From assembly GCA_002440225.1 (NCBI GenBank), contig DJSH01000044.1, positions 1 through 5,023 on the forward strand: a stretch of DNA of 5,023 nucleotides, read 5' to 3'. Source of the stretch: Candidatus Segatella violae (lineage in GTDB: Bacteria; Bacteroidota; Bacteroidia; Bacteroidales; Bacteroidaceae). The translations under genes and the position numbers were made by a program. This document shows, piece after piece, positions 1 through 5,023 of this stretch (positions are counted from its first letter, which is position 1; each line of letters begins with the position of its first letter). The notes beneath the pieces are model-generated. The model saw only the letters and a program-made list of their open reading frames with translations, was not told the origin of the DNA and did no database searches.

Positions 1-31
1 TATATTAAGAGACACTAGTGGTCTTCTATCA

Positions 32-565
32 CTAATATCTGCAACTATTTATCGTCTTTTCAGAAAGGTTTACTAACAAAATCTTGTAATCTTTAGTATT
101 ACCTTTCAGAGGATTTATGACCACTTCCGATGGATAGTCAGCAAAGGCATTGGTTGTCTTTGTGTCATATTTCGTAGTTCTGTAAGCATAAAGATTCACA
201 AAGACAAACGTTTGCCGATTCTCTTCATAACAAAGGTATTGCCTAAAATAACAAGACAACCCATTGCTACCTCTACCAACATTCTCCCAACAGATATTCC
301 TATACAGATATTTCTCAACAAGCAAATCCACTTCTTTCATATCGTTTTCGGTCATCTCGATGTATTTTTGCCCTTTGTACAACACACGTTTCCCATTTGC
401 AAATTGAGCGTTCTTTTTCAAGACATGAACTTTCGAACTTTGCTCTTGGTTTTTAGCCCATGTCTTCTCCACCCTATAATTGGAGGTGGTTTGCTTGCCA
501 GTGCAAGCAAACAATAGGATCAACAAGAATATTGCCGACAAGCTTATAAATAAAATTTGTTTCAT
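32..565 (-). CDS. Putative lipoprotein of unknown function
   Basis: This encodes a 177-residue protein predicted to be an envelope lipoprotein. Residues 4-20 form a hydrophobic signal segment ending in a lipobox (Leu-Phe-Ala-Cys), so the acylated cysteine would be Cys21. The mature part is mixed polar sequence with no catalytic motif I recognise. Its middle (about residues 95-130, with paired aromatic residues and a YFRQYLCY stretch) and its C-terminal beta-like segment (DYKILLVNLSEKTI) resemble small uncharacterised lipoproteins seen in Prevotella and Bacteroides; that resemblance is from memory. The ATG at 565 is chosen because the signal peptide starts there. It lies 3 nt after the stop of the membrane-protein gene at 569-907, so the two are almost certainly co-transcribed. 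The function is unknown. A role as an immunity-like or accessory envelope partner of the membrane protein is only a guess. Confidence 0.8.
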   Translation of the reverse strand: MKQILFISLSAIFLLILLFACTGKQTTSNYRVEKTWAKNQEQSSKVHVLKKNAQFANGKRVLYKGQKYIEMTENDMKEVDLLVEKYLYRNICWENVGRGSNGLSCYFRQYLCYEENRQTFVFVNLYAYRTTKYDTKTTNAFADYPSEVVINPLKGNTKDYKILLVNLSEKTINSCRY

Positions 566-568
566 ACT

Positions 569-907
569 TCATTCTTCTAAAAAAGTTTTTACAAAAGCAT
601 ACAAGATGCTTCCAAAACCGACAAAATATCCTTTGAGGTAATTGATGTAATCTATGCTAAAGCTTGGAGGAAAATCATGCCTGCTTCTATATGTCATGAC
701 CAAGAATGCAATGCCAAAAAGGAAGGCACACAATTCATCATATTGTTGACAAATCATGCAGATGATTCCAGCCACAATACAGACAAGAGAAAAGGAACAA
801 TAAGTGCCATACAAAACCGCACCGATTGATTTTCTCTTCCTTACTGCATTGCAGAGTACTACGATTCCTGTTATAGAAGCAAGTATGCCCCAAAGATAAT
901 ACAACAT
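569..907 (-). CDS. Small multi-span membrane protein, unknown function
   Basis: This encodes a 112-residue inner-membrane protein. Hydrophobic segments lie at about residues 3-20, 30-53, 58-72 and 92-108. Basic residues follow the first span (VRKRK at 22-26), and a short Arg/His-rich loop follows the third (YRSRH at 73-77). There is no signal peptide cleavage site and no enzyme motif. I do not recognise the family. The gene is the upstream partner of the lipoprotein gene (3-nt spacing), which suggests the two proteins work together at the cell envelope. The ATG at 907 is preceded by a purine-rich cggagaa; the spacing is too short for a good Shine-Dalgarno sequence, which is normal in this group. 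A degenerate promoter box lies about 60 nt upstream (969-976). The gene could also be read from the promoter at 1587-1618 as part of a longer unit. Confidence 0.72.
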   Translation of the reverse strand: MLYYLWGILASITGIVVLCNAVRKRKSIGAVLYGTYCSFSLVCIVAGIICMICQQYDELCAFLFGIAFLVMTYRSRHDFPPSFSIDYINYLKGYFVGFGSILYAFVKTFLEE

Positions 908-968
908 TTCTCCGTTTTATTTTTAACTACGAATTCTGTGCATTGTCGGTTTTATCCGATTGCGGTGG

Positions 969-976
969 CTAAGGTA
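969..976 (-). promoter_or_regulatory. Possible -7 box (TACCTTAG) for the membrane protein/lipoprotein pair
   Basis: On the minus strand this reads TACCTTAG, one mismatch from the Bacteroidetes TAnnTTTG box. It would start a transcript near 963, giving a leader of about 55 nt to the ATG at 907. No TTTG is present at the usual 19-21 nt upstream, so the call is weak. Transcription may instead read through from the promoter at 1587-1618. Confidence 0.22.
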
Positions 977-1086
977 CGAAAAATTATGAAAAGTATAGCA
1001 TAATCAACCCATAAATATGCCTATCTTTCGATAAAAAGTTGCGTTTTGCTTATCGGATGGCTCTTGATGCTCGTTTCTTGGAACTT

Positions 1087-1161
1087 TTAGAATGAAGGAT
1101 GGCCGGAAATGGCAAACGATAGCCATCGTTCGGTTTGGAGGATGGGTTGACGTAGTTTCAT
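1087..1161 (-). CDS. Possible 24-residue small ORF with strong Shine-Dalgarno
   Basis: The ORF begins at an ATG (1159-1161) and stops at TAA (1087-1089), encoding 24 residues (starting MKLRQPILQT, ending GHPSF). A perfect AGGAGG lies at 1171-1176 on the minus strand, 9 nt before the ATG. That is striking because none of the larger genes in this window has one. It sits 65 nt downstream of the frameshifted exported-protein gene and on the same strand. It has no signal peptide or transmembrane segment and I recognise no family. It may be a leader peptide, a true small protein, or chance. The coding evidence is the ribosome binding site and position alone. Confidence 0.25.
   Translation of the reverse strand: MKLRQPILQTERWLSFAISGHPSF
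1115..1130. repeat. Short inverted repeat (6-bp arms, 4-nt loop)
   Basis: AACGAT at 1115-1120 and ATCGTT at 1125-1130 are perfect inverted copies around AGCC. Nearby ATGGC (1109-1113) and GCCAT (1122-1126) can form a competing stem. There is no T-run on either side, so it is not a good intrinsic terminator. It falls inside the 24-codon ORF. It could be structure in a leader or simply chance. Confidence 0.25.
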
Positions 1162-1226
1162 GTTGTTTTTCCTCCTATTATAGTTTTGAATTATTGCATT
1201 TGTTCCATCAGGATTTTATCAATCAT

Positions 1227-1558
1227 TTAACTTTGCTCCATCATCCATGCCGATACGATATAAACTATCATATTGTGATAAGCAGTTTCTCTCTGTCTTC
1301 GTGGCAACTGCGCCATAGCTTTCCGCAATCCTTCCATTTTTTGGGGATATTTCTGCAGCATTCGGCTTAATCCATCAGAAAAAGTTTCATCATACGATTC
1401 ATCGGTATGGAAAAGGCTGTCTGTATTCTTATTTTTTTGCTTCTTAGCTCTATGCAGCTTATGTTTTTATCACAGAATGTGACAGACTGTCCTTCCATGC
1501 TATATAAAAGTAGCAAAGCGATACTTATCAGATTTATGAAAATTTTCTCTTTATTCAT
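1227..1558 (-). pseudogene. Small exported protein gene broken by a frameshift in an A7 tract
   Basis: Reading starts at the ATG at 1558 with a signal-peptide-like N-terminus (MNKEK, then a hydrophobic stretch at about residues 7-19). In the initial frame it continues through an AGC-A7-T run (T7 at 1432-1438 on the plus strand) and soon stops near 1367. Past the run, the neighbouring frame stays open to a TAA at 1227-1229 and looks like real protein: acidic (DESYDETFSD), then an amphipathic helical part (SRMLQKYP, LRKAMAQLPRRQRE), then AYHNMIVYIVSAWMMEQS. One extra A in the tract would join the two parts into a single 110-residue protein. The family is not recognised. A perfect promoter lies just upstream, with the start about 22 nt from the expected transcript end; this supports 1558 over an in-frame upstream ATG at 1597, which lies upstream of the promoter's -7 box. 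The slip may be a real mutation, a phase-variable or slippage-controlled site, or a sequencing error. Confidence 0.5.
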
Positions 1559-1586
1559 TTCTTGTCTCATGCTATTGATTTTGGCG

Positions 1587-1618
1587 CAAAGATACATTGA
1601 AAATTATTGTAAACCAAA
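1587..1618 (-). promoter_or_regulatory. Bacteroidetes-type promoter for the frameshifted exported-protein gene
   Basis: On the minus strand a TTTG (1615-1618) is followed after 20 nt by TATCTTTG (1587-1594). This is a perfect match to the TTTG / TAnnTTTG promoter of the Bacteroidetes primary sigma factor. Transcription would start near 1580, about 22 nt before the ATG at 1558. It is back to back with the plus-strand promoter at 1636-1666. Confidence 0.72.
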
Positions 1619-1635
1619 CATTTTCCTCAAAAAAG

Positions 1636-1666
1636 TTTGTAGTTTAGAAGAAAAAGCGTATTTTTG
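1636..1666 (+). promoter_or_regulatory. Bacteroidetes-type promoter for the toxin-antitoxin pair
   Basis: TTTG at 1636-1639 is followed after 19 nt by TATTTTTG at 1659-1666, a perfect match to the Bacteroidetes TTTG / TAnnTTTG promoter. The transcript would start near 1673, leaving a leader of about 72 nt before the ATG at 1745. Toxin-antitoxin operons are often autorepressed at the promoter, but I see no convincing operator palindrome here. Confidence 0.72.
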
Positions 1667-1744
1667 CAGCAATAGAATCCGCCCCATATCTCACAAGACC
1701 GTGTTTTGAGGCGAAACTTAAAATATTATCAAAACATAGAAGAT

Positions 1745-2011
1745 ATGACAACATTAGCTATTAATAAATTATGGAACTGTCTTCAGTCGCTATCAATGAC
1801 TGCCAACAATGAGCGTTGGCTTGCCGAACGCTTATTGGAGTCGGCTGATGCCAAGTCGAAAAAGGAGAAAGAGGATATGTCTGCAACTTTCCCATGGGCA
1901 AACTATCAACTCTCTCCCGAAATTACCAATATGACATTAAACAATCGTAAAAAGGTTTCTGATACAATGGAAGAATCTTTATATGCAAGTATGGAGGAAA
2001 AGTACAAATGA
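1745..2011 (+). CDS. Small protein in antitoxin position upstream of a PIN toxin
   Basis: This encodes an 88-residue, charged, largely helical protein. The N-terminal part (MTTLAINKLW...SLSMTANNERWLAERLLE, residues 1-32) and a central YQLSPEI segment (residues 54-60) resemble small Bacteroidetes proteins found directly upstream of PIN-domain toxins. That likeness is from memory and not a database match. By position it is the likely antitoxin: it would bind and block the PIN RNase and perhaps repress the operon. No ribbon-helix-helix or AbrB DNA-binding motif is obvious. The ATG at 1745 is preferred over an in-frame TTG at 1706 because homologous-looking sequence starts there and it is the first ATG after the predicted transcript start. 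It ends 9 nt before the toxin ATG, in a 13-bp tandem duplication. Confidence 0.7.
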   Translation: MTTLAINKLWNCLQSLSMTANNERWLAERLLESADAKSKKEKEDMSATFPWANYQLSPEITNMTLNNRKKVSDTMEESLYASMEEKYK

Positions 2012-2023
2012 AAAGTACAAATG
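1998..2023 (+). repeat. 13-bp perfect tandem duplication at the antitoxin/toxin junction
   Basis: AAAAGTACAAATG occurs twice in direct succession (1998-2010 and 2011-2023). The first copy carries the antitoxin's last codons and the TG of its TGA stop; the second ends in the toxin's ATG. With a single copy the two genes would overlap as ATGA, the usual translational-coupling arrangement. As it stands they are separated by 9 nt. Confidence 0.9.
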
Positions 2024-2380
2024 AAAGTATTCTTGGACACCAATATCATCATAGATTTCTATGACAAGCGAGACAAGTTTTATTATCCTGCAGCCATCAT
2101 TTTTGATTTGGCCTACAAAGGAAAAATCCAGATATATGTATCGGCGATAACATTTGTCAACGCATTTTTCTTGTTGAGGAAATCCTATGAGCGTGAAGAT
2201 TTATATCAGTCTATGCGAGGACTGGTCTCTTTATGCGAAATCACTGATGTTGATAAGAATATTATCAAGAAAAGTTTAGTGGAAGAGCGAAAGGACTTTG
2301 AGGACAGTGTACAATACGAGTCCTCCTTGCTCCATGAAGTATATGCGATTATTATTTCTTACACACATCTTGTTCTGTAG
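2021..2380 (+). CDS. PIN-domain toxin (VapC-like), C-terminally truncated
   Basis: PIN-domain toxins of VapC type are metal-dependent RNases, neutralised by the upstream antitoxin. The start is typical: MKVFLDTNIIIDF places the first metal-binding Asp at residue 6. SAITFVNAFFLLRK (41-54) matches the second conserved segment, in which this Bacteroidetes subgroup often has Asn rather than Glu. KDFEDSVQY (91-99) carries the third acidic site (Glu94/Asp95). After AIII (109-112) a usual PIN protein continues with a TRN-like turn, another acidic residue and a final strand, about 20-30 residues more. Here it reads SYTHLVL and stops at 119. The fourth acidic site is therefore missing and the enzyme may be inactive. 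The break falls where the gene overlaps the 3' end of the convergent kinase-like gene by 22 bp. Family assignment is confident; activity is doubtful. Confidence 0.8.
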   Translation: MKVFLDTNIIIDFYDKRDKFYYPAAIIFDLAYKGKIQIYVSAITFVNAFFLLRKSYEREDLYQSMRGLVSLCEITDVDKNIIKKSLVEERKDFEDSVQYESSLLHEVYAIIISYTHLVL

Positions 2381-3105
2381 AGATATTCCCAAACCTCTCT
2401 TCCCGACCTTTTCAATCTGATAATCGGGTCGATGAAGTATAGCCTACCATCTTCGTCACACAGAACATTATCACTCACATTAGAGACATCGGTTATTGCC
2501 AAGTATTCGTTCCCATAGAAATACTTATCTTCCTTTGCCAAGCCTAACTGATGGATGAGATAGTCATCTATCATTTTTTGAGTAGGAACTCTGAACATAC
2601 AAGACACATTTCTTTGTTGCAAAACAATTCTGATACCTTTTTGGTCTTCAGAAATACCAACAAAACGGTATCTTGTATCGGGAAACAGAATGTTGTGTAT
2701 CAAATGTTCGTAGATTATATCTTCTGGTAAAATATGTTTCAACGGAGCCTTGGCAAAAGGCGATTTCATCTTTGTGTATGTAACTGCATCTTTGCTCAAG
2801 AACACAATACTCTCACCGGTTGGAGTCACTCGTCTGTCACCAAACTTATCCCAATCAGTTTTTGTAATATACAAGCCATTGGCTTTTGCAATATCAATCA
2901 GCCGATTACATTCCTTTTCCTCAGCATTTCTCTTGCCTTGCCAGTAATCTCCATGTCGTTGAGAGGATACCCCAGTCTCAAACACTCGAATATCGCTTCG
3001 GTCGCTATCTGCCTGTATTTTCTGCTCACATTCATAATGTATTGGAGCGCAGTCTGGCCGCTTACCAAATATATAGTCGATAATCTTTCTTCCATAATTT
3101 TTCAT
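2359..3105 (-). CDS. Polyvalent-protein kinase-like domain protein
   Basis: This encodes a 248-residue soluble protein. From about residue 86 it resembles the putative kinase-like domain described in polyvalent proteins of Bacteroidetes phages and conjugative elements. FGDRRVTPTGESIVFLS (88-104) is in the place of the nucleotide-binding loop, with Lys112/Lys114 on the next strand. LPEDIIYEHLIHN (126-138) gives a helix with a conserved-looking Glu. FVGISED...IRIVLQQR (148-165) follows. TDVSNVSDNVL (205-215) and YFIDP (223-227) supply the Asp...Asn and Asp pair of a protein-kinase/aminoglycoside-kinase-like active site. Residues 1-60 are charged and of unknown role. The family match is from memory of these motifs. 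Such domains are usually part of much larger proteins, whereas here it stands alone with its own promoter. Substrate and role are unknown. Its end overlaps the truncated toxin by 22 bp, consistent with arrival on mobile DNA. Confidence 0.7.
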   Translation of the reverse strand: MKNYGRKIIDYIFGKRPDCAPIHYECEQKIQADSDRSDIRVFETGVSSQRHGDYWQGKRNAEEKECNRLIDIAKANGLYITKTDWDKFGDRRVTPTGESIVFLSKDAVTYTKMKSPFAKAPLKHILPEDIIYEHLIHNILFPDTRYRFVGISEDQKGIRIVLQQRNVSCMFRVPTQKMIDDYLIHQLGLAKEDKYFYGNEYLAITDVSNVSDNVLCDEDGRLYFIDPIIRLKRSGREVWEYLYRTRCV

Positions 3106-3124
3106 CTTTTTATTATTTTGCTTG

Positions 3125-3156
3125 CAAACTTACGATTATTTTCCTAAATTGCCAAA
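3125..3156 (-). promoter_or_regulatory. Bacteroidetes-type promoter for the kinase-like gene
   Basis: On the minus strand TTTG (3153-3156) is followed after 20 nt by TAAGTTTG (3125-3132), a perfect consensus match. The predicted transcript start near 3118 leaves a leader of only about 12 nt before the ATG at 3105. The gene is therefore expressed on its own and not as part of an operon. Confidence 0.68.
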
Positions 3157-3227
3157 GGAATACGAAGAAATCTTATGCAAACTTTCTAAATCACAATATT
3201 TTATTCCATTAATCATAGAATATTTTG

Positions 3228-3235
3228 TACCTTTG
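3228..3235 (+). promoter_or_regulatory. -7 box (TACCTTTG) for the Fsr-like transporter gene
   Basis: TACCTTTG is the most typical form of the Bacteroidetes -7 element. The -33 region 19-21 nt upstream (about 3204-3208, ttcca) does not contain a clear TTTG. Transcription would start near 3242, giving a leader of about 38 nt rich in A before the ATG at 3280. It is divergent from the kinase-gene promoter. Confidence 0.62.
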
Positions 3236-3279
3236 CATTCAAATTCACCAATAAAAGAAAAAGAAAAGAATACAAAATA

Positions 3280-4503
3280 ATGAATATCAAATCTATAGGT
3301 AGTAAGTTAAAGGGCAACCCGACGATGGTAGAGGGTACGGTGTATTCGATGCTCATCATTTGCAGCATCTCGCATTTTCTGAACGACATGATTCAGTCTA
3401 TCATCCCCTCCATATACCCTATCGTGAAGGATAAGTTCGACTTCTCGTTTGCACAGATTGGCATCATCACCTTGGTGTTTCAGATGACTTCCTCCATCCT
3501 GCAACCTTTCACCGGTCTCTATGCCGACAAGCATCCACGACCATACGCTTTGTCGGTGGGTATGTGCTTTACCTTGGTGGGATTGCTGTTGCTTGCCTTC
3601 GCCGAGAACTATTTCTTGATTCTCTTGGCGGTGAGCGTCGTGGGATTGGGTTCTTCCGTGTTCCATCCTACGGCTTCACGAGTAGCGCAGTTGGCATCGG
3701 GTGGCAAGAAGAGTTTGGCACAATCCATCTTCCAGGTGGGCGGAAACGGCGGTTCGGCTGTAGGTCCATTGTTGGCTGCCCTCATCATTCTGCCTTTCGG
3801 TCAGCACGCCATCTCCTGGTTTGCCTTGGCGGCATTGTTGGCTGCCATTCTCATGGTTCGATTGGGGGCTTGGTATAAGGCGAGACTCGCCTACGTGGTC
3901 AACCATCCGCAAAAGCAACCTCTCCTCAACCACGACATCTCCAAGCGAGCCAAGTATGGGGCATTGATGATTCTCATCCTGTTGGTCTTCTCGAAGTACT
4001 TCTATACGGCGTGCATCACCAGCTACTTCACGTTCTTCCTGATAGACAAGTTTGGTGTTTCCGTGCAGACTTCCCAACTCTGCCTGTTTGTCTTCCTCGC
4101 CGCCTTCGCCATCGGAACAGTGGCGGGAGGCATGTTGGGTGATAAGTTCGGCAGAAAGTATGTGATATGGTTCTCCATCTTGGGAGCCGCACCCTTCGCC
4201 ATCGCCATGCCTTTCGTAGGCTTCACATGGACTATCATCTGCACCTTCCTCTCCGGTCTCATCATCGCCTCGGCATTCTCCTCCATCGTGGTCTATGCCA
4301 CCGACTTGATGCCCGACAAGGTGGGACTGATAGCCGGCATCTTCTTCGGACTGATGTTTGGATTGGGAGGCTTGGGTTCCGCCTTCTTCGGATGGCTCGC
4401 CGACAAGACCAGCATCGAGTTCATTTTCCAGGTAAGTGCCTTCTTGCCACTCCTCGGCATCATCGCAGGTTTCTTGCCAAATACGCAGAAAGTAAAGAAA
4501 TAA
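3280..4503 (+). CDS. fsr: Fsr-type MFS transporter (fosmidomycin resistance-like)
   Basis: This encodes a 407-residue inner-membrane protein of the major facilitator superfamily, with about twelve hydrophobic segments and a central polar loop (residues 197-226). Family marks: SISHFLNDMIQSIIPSIYPI (29-48) at the first span, the loop 2-3 motif GLYADKHPRP (79-88), GLGSSVFHPTASR (122-134), which is characteristic of the Fsr group, QVGGNGGSAVGP (152-163), and the second-half motif GGMLGDKFGRKY (283-294). The length equals the roughly 400 residues usual for the family. Escherichia coli Fsr confers fosmidomycin resistance when overproduced; the natural substrate is unclear, so resistance here is only possible. 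The ATG at 3280 fits the promoter at 3228; Met16 (3325) is an alternative that would drop only a polar N-terminus. It is more G+C-rich than the genes to its left. The methyltransferase gene follows after 122 nt and may share its transcript. Confidence 0.9.
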   Translation: MNIKSIGSKLKGNPTMVEGTVYSMLIICSISHFLNDMIQSIIPSIYPIVKDKFDFSFAQIGIITLVFQMTSSILQPFTGLYADKHPRPYALSVGMCFTLVGLLLLAFAENYFLILLAVSVVGLGSSVFHPTASRVAQLASGGKKSLAQSIFQVGGNGGSAVGPLLAALIILPFGQHAISWFALAALLAAILMVRLGAWYKARLAYVVNHPQKQPLLNHDISKRAKYGALMILILLVFSKYFYTACITSYFTFFLIDKFGVSVQTSQLCLFVFLAAFAIGTVAGGMLGDKFGRKYVIWFSILGAAPFAIAMPFVGFTWTIICTFLSGLIIASAFSSIVVYATDLMPDKVGLIAGIFFGLMFGLGGLGSAFFGWLADKTSIEFIFQVSAFLPLLGIIAGFLPNTQKVKK

Positions 4504-4625
4504 GGATGAAGATGATTTTCAAAACAAAAGAAAAATAAAAGGAACTTCCTCTTCTTCTGATTATTCTGAGGGAAAAGCTTTCATCTATCAAGAATCGCTC
4601 GTATAAACTATTGAATTATTTGATT

Positions 4626-5023
4626 ATGAAGCAAACCGTTAATATCCAGTATTACAACTCCCCTTGTGGAGAACTTATCTTGGCATCAGTAGGCAATGAG
4701 CTTTGCCTCTGCGATTGGAACGAAAAGCCATGTGCGGAACGCAACAAGCGTCGCTTGGAAAGACTTCTGAACGCCGAGTTCGTAACGGCTTCCTCTGCCG
4801 TCCTGGAACAAACCAAGACGGAACTTGACGAATATTTCGCTGGCAAGTGCAAGGCATTCGACATTCCCTTGCATCCTGTAGGCACCGATTTCCAACAGCA
4901 AGTATGGCAAGCCTTGCTCGAAATCCCCTACGGCGAGACAAGAACCTACAAAGAGATTGCCTTGCGAGTGAACAACCTCAAGGGCGTAAGGGCTGTGGCG
5001 CAAGCCATCGGAGCCAACGGCAT
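4626..5023 (+). CDS. ogt: Methylated-DNA-[protein]-cysteine S-methyltransferase, 3' end outside window
   Basis: The gene product repairs O6-methylguanine (and O4-methylthymine) by transferring the alkyl group irreversibly to its own cysteine. The first 132 codons are present. Residues 1-60 form the variable N-terminal domain (YYNSPCGELILAS at 9-21). LEQTKTELDEYFAGK (60-74) leads into the conserved DNA-binding domain. GTDFQQQVWQALLEIPYGET (86-105) and TYKEIA (107-112) are hallmark segments, and VRAVAQAIGANG (121-132) is the recognition helix with its Arg finger (Arg122). The window ends a few residues before the expected PCHR(V/I) active-site motif, so the catalytic cysteine cannot be checked. 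The family is usually 160-180 residues, so about 40 are missing. The ATG at 4626 is the natural start; no promoter box is visible in the 122-nt gap, suggesting read-through from the transporter gene. Confidence 0.93.
   Translation, partial: MKQTVNIQYYNSPCGELILASVGNELCLCDWNEKPCAERNKRRLERLLNAEFVTASSAVLEQTKTELDEYFAGKCKAFDIPLHPVGTDFQQQVWQALLEIPYGETRTYKEIALRVNNLKGVRAVAQAIGANG

Larger units (their letters stand above)
908..1226. other. 319-nt stretch without a large gene
   Basis: No ORF longer than the 24-codon candidate at 1087-1161 looks coding here. The region holds that short minus-strand ORF with a strong Shine-Dalgarno sequence, a short hairpin at 1115-1130 and a one-mismatch promoter box at 969-976. 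A plus-strand ORF (1092-1370) runs through it and into the frameshifted minus-strand gene, but its translation has no protein-like character. The sequence could be spacer, a leader region, or the remains of a decayed gene. Confidence 0.5.

Noticed and set aside
9..30. Palindrome around CACTAGTG just after the lipoprotein gene, considered as a terminator
   Set aside because: The arms need a bulge, the perfect core leaves no workable loop, and there is no T-run after it on the minus strand.
1092..1370. Plus-strand 92-codon ORF
   Set aside because: Its translation is rich in Ser, Phe and His with no protein-like pattern, and it lies opposite the better-supported minus-strand reading frame.
1407..1709. 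Plus-strand 100-codon ORF with a hydrophobic, signal-like N-terminus
   Set aside because: It is antisense to the frameshifted exported-protein gene and its promoter, its hydrophobicity comes from T-rich sequence opposite A-rich codons, and it runs through both divergent promoters.
1706..1744. TTG-initiated N-terminal extension of the antitoxin-like gene
   Set aside because: The extension adds 13 unremarkable residues, has no start signal, and the ATG at 1745 begins the family-like sequence.
2734..3147. Plus-strand ORFs opposite the kinase-like gene
   Set aside because: They are shadows of the minus-strand coding frame, which carries the recognisable motifs and the promoter.
3307..4286. Minus-strand and other-frame ORFs inside the transporter gene
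   Set aside because: The plus-strand MFS frame is continuous and motif-rich; the others are low-complexity products of its codon use.
4531..4590. AGGAACTTCCT and AAAGCTTT palindromes after the transporter gene, considered as a terminator
   Set aside because: Each is a short self-complementary word without a loop or T-tract, so neither forms a credible intrinsic terminator.
4652..5003. Three minus-strand ORFs opposite the methyltransferase gene
   Set aside because: The plus-strand frame has hallmark methyltransferase segments throughout; the antisense ORFs are byproducts of its codon pattern.

Overview
The window looks like chromosomal DNA from a Bacteroidales bacterium, most likely Prevotella/Segatella or a close relative. 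The evidence is the set of promoters of the Bacteroidetes type (TTTG, about 20 nt, TAnnTTTG), the near absence of Shine-Dalgarno sequences before the larger genes, and protein families that I associate with this group. No rRNA, tRNA, CRISPR array or recognisable transposase is present.

Left part (1-1560, minus strand): an accessory cluster of unknown function. Read right to left it holds a small exported-protein gene that appears to be broken by a one-base slip in an A7 tract (1558-1227), a possible 24-codon ORF with a strong Shine-Dalgarno sequence (1161-1087), a small multi-span membrane protein (907-569) and, 3 nt further on, a lipoprotein (565-32). The first of these genes has a textbook promoter.

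Middle part (1587-3156): back-to-back promoters serve the exported-protein gene and, on the plus strand, a toxin-antitoxin-like pair. The pair is an 88-residue small protein in antitoxin position followed by a VapC-like PIN-domain toxin. Two things are odd. A perfect 13-bp tandem duplication separates the two genes, which with one copy would overlap as ATGA. The toxin also ends early, losing the last part of the PIN fold at the point where it runs into the 3' end of a convergent minus-strand gene. That gene encodes a 248-residue protein resembling the kinase-like domain of polyvalent proteins from Bacteroidetes mobile elements, and it has its own perfect promoter. The simplest reading is that arrival of this gene, or a deletion beside it, cut off the end of the toxin.

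Right part (3228-5023, plus strand): visibly more G+C-rich, ordinary-looking metabolism and repair genes. An Fsr-type (fosmidomycin-resistance-like) major facilitator transporter has a TACCTTTG promoter box. It is followed after 122 nt by the first 132 codons of an O6-methylguanine-DNA methyltransferase gene (ogt type) that leaves the window just before its catalytic PCHR motif. The 3106-3279 spacer therefore looks like the boundary between accessory and core DNA.

No complete new system can be demonstrated. The most promising leads are the frameshifted exported-protein gene and the stand-alone kinase-like gene next to a damaged toxin-antitoxin pair.
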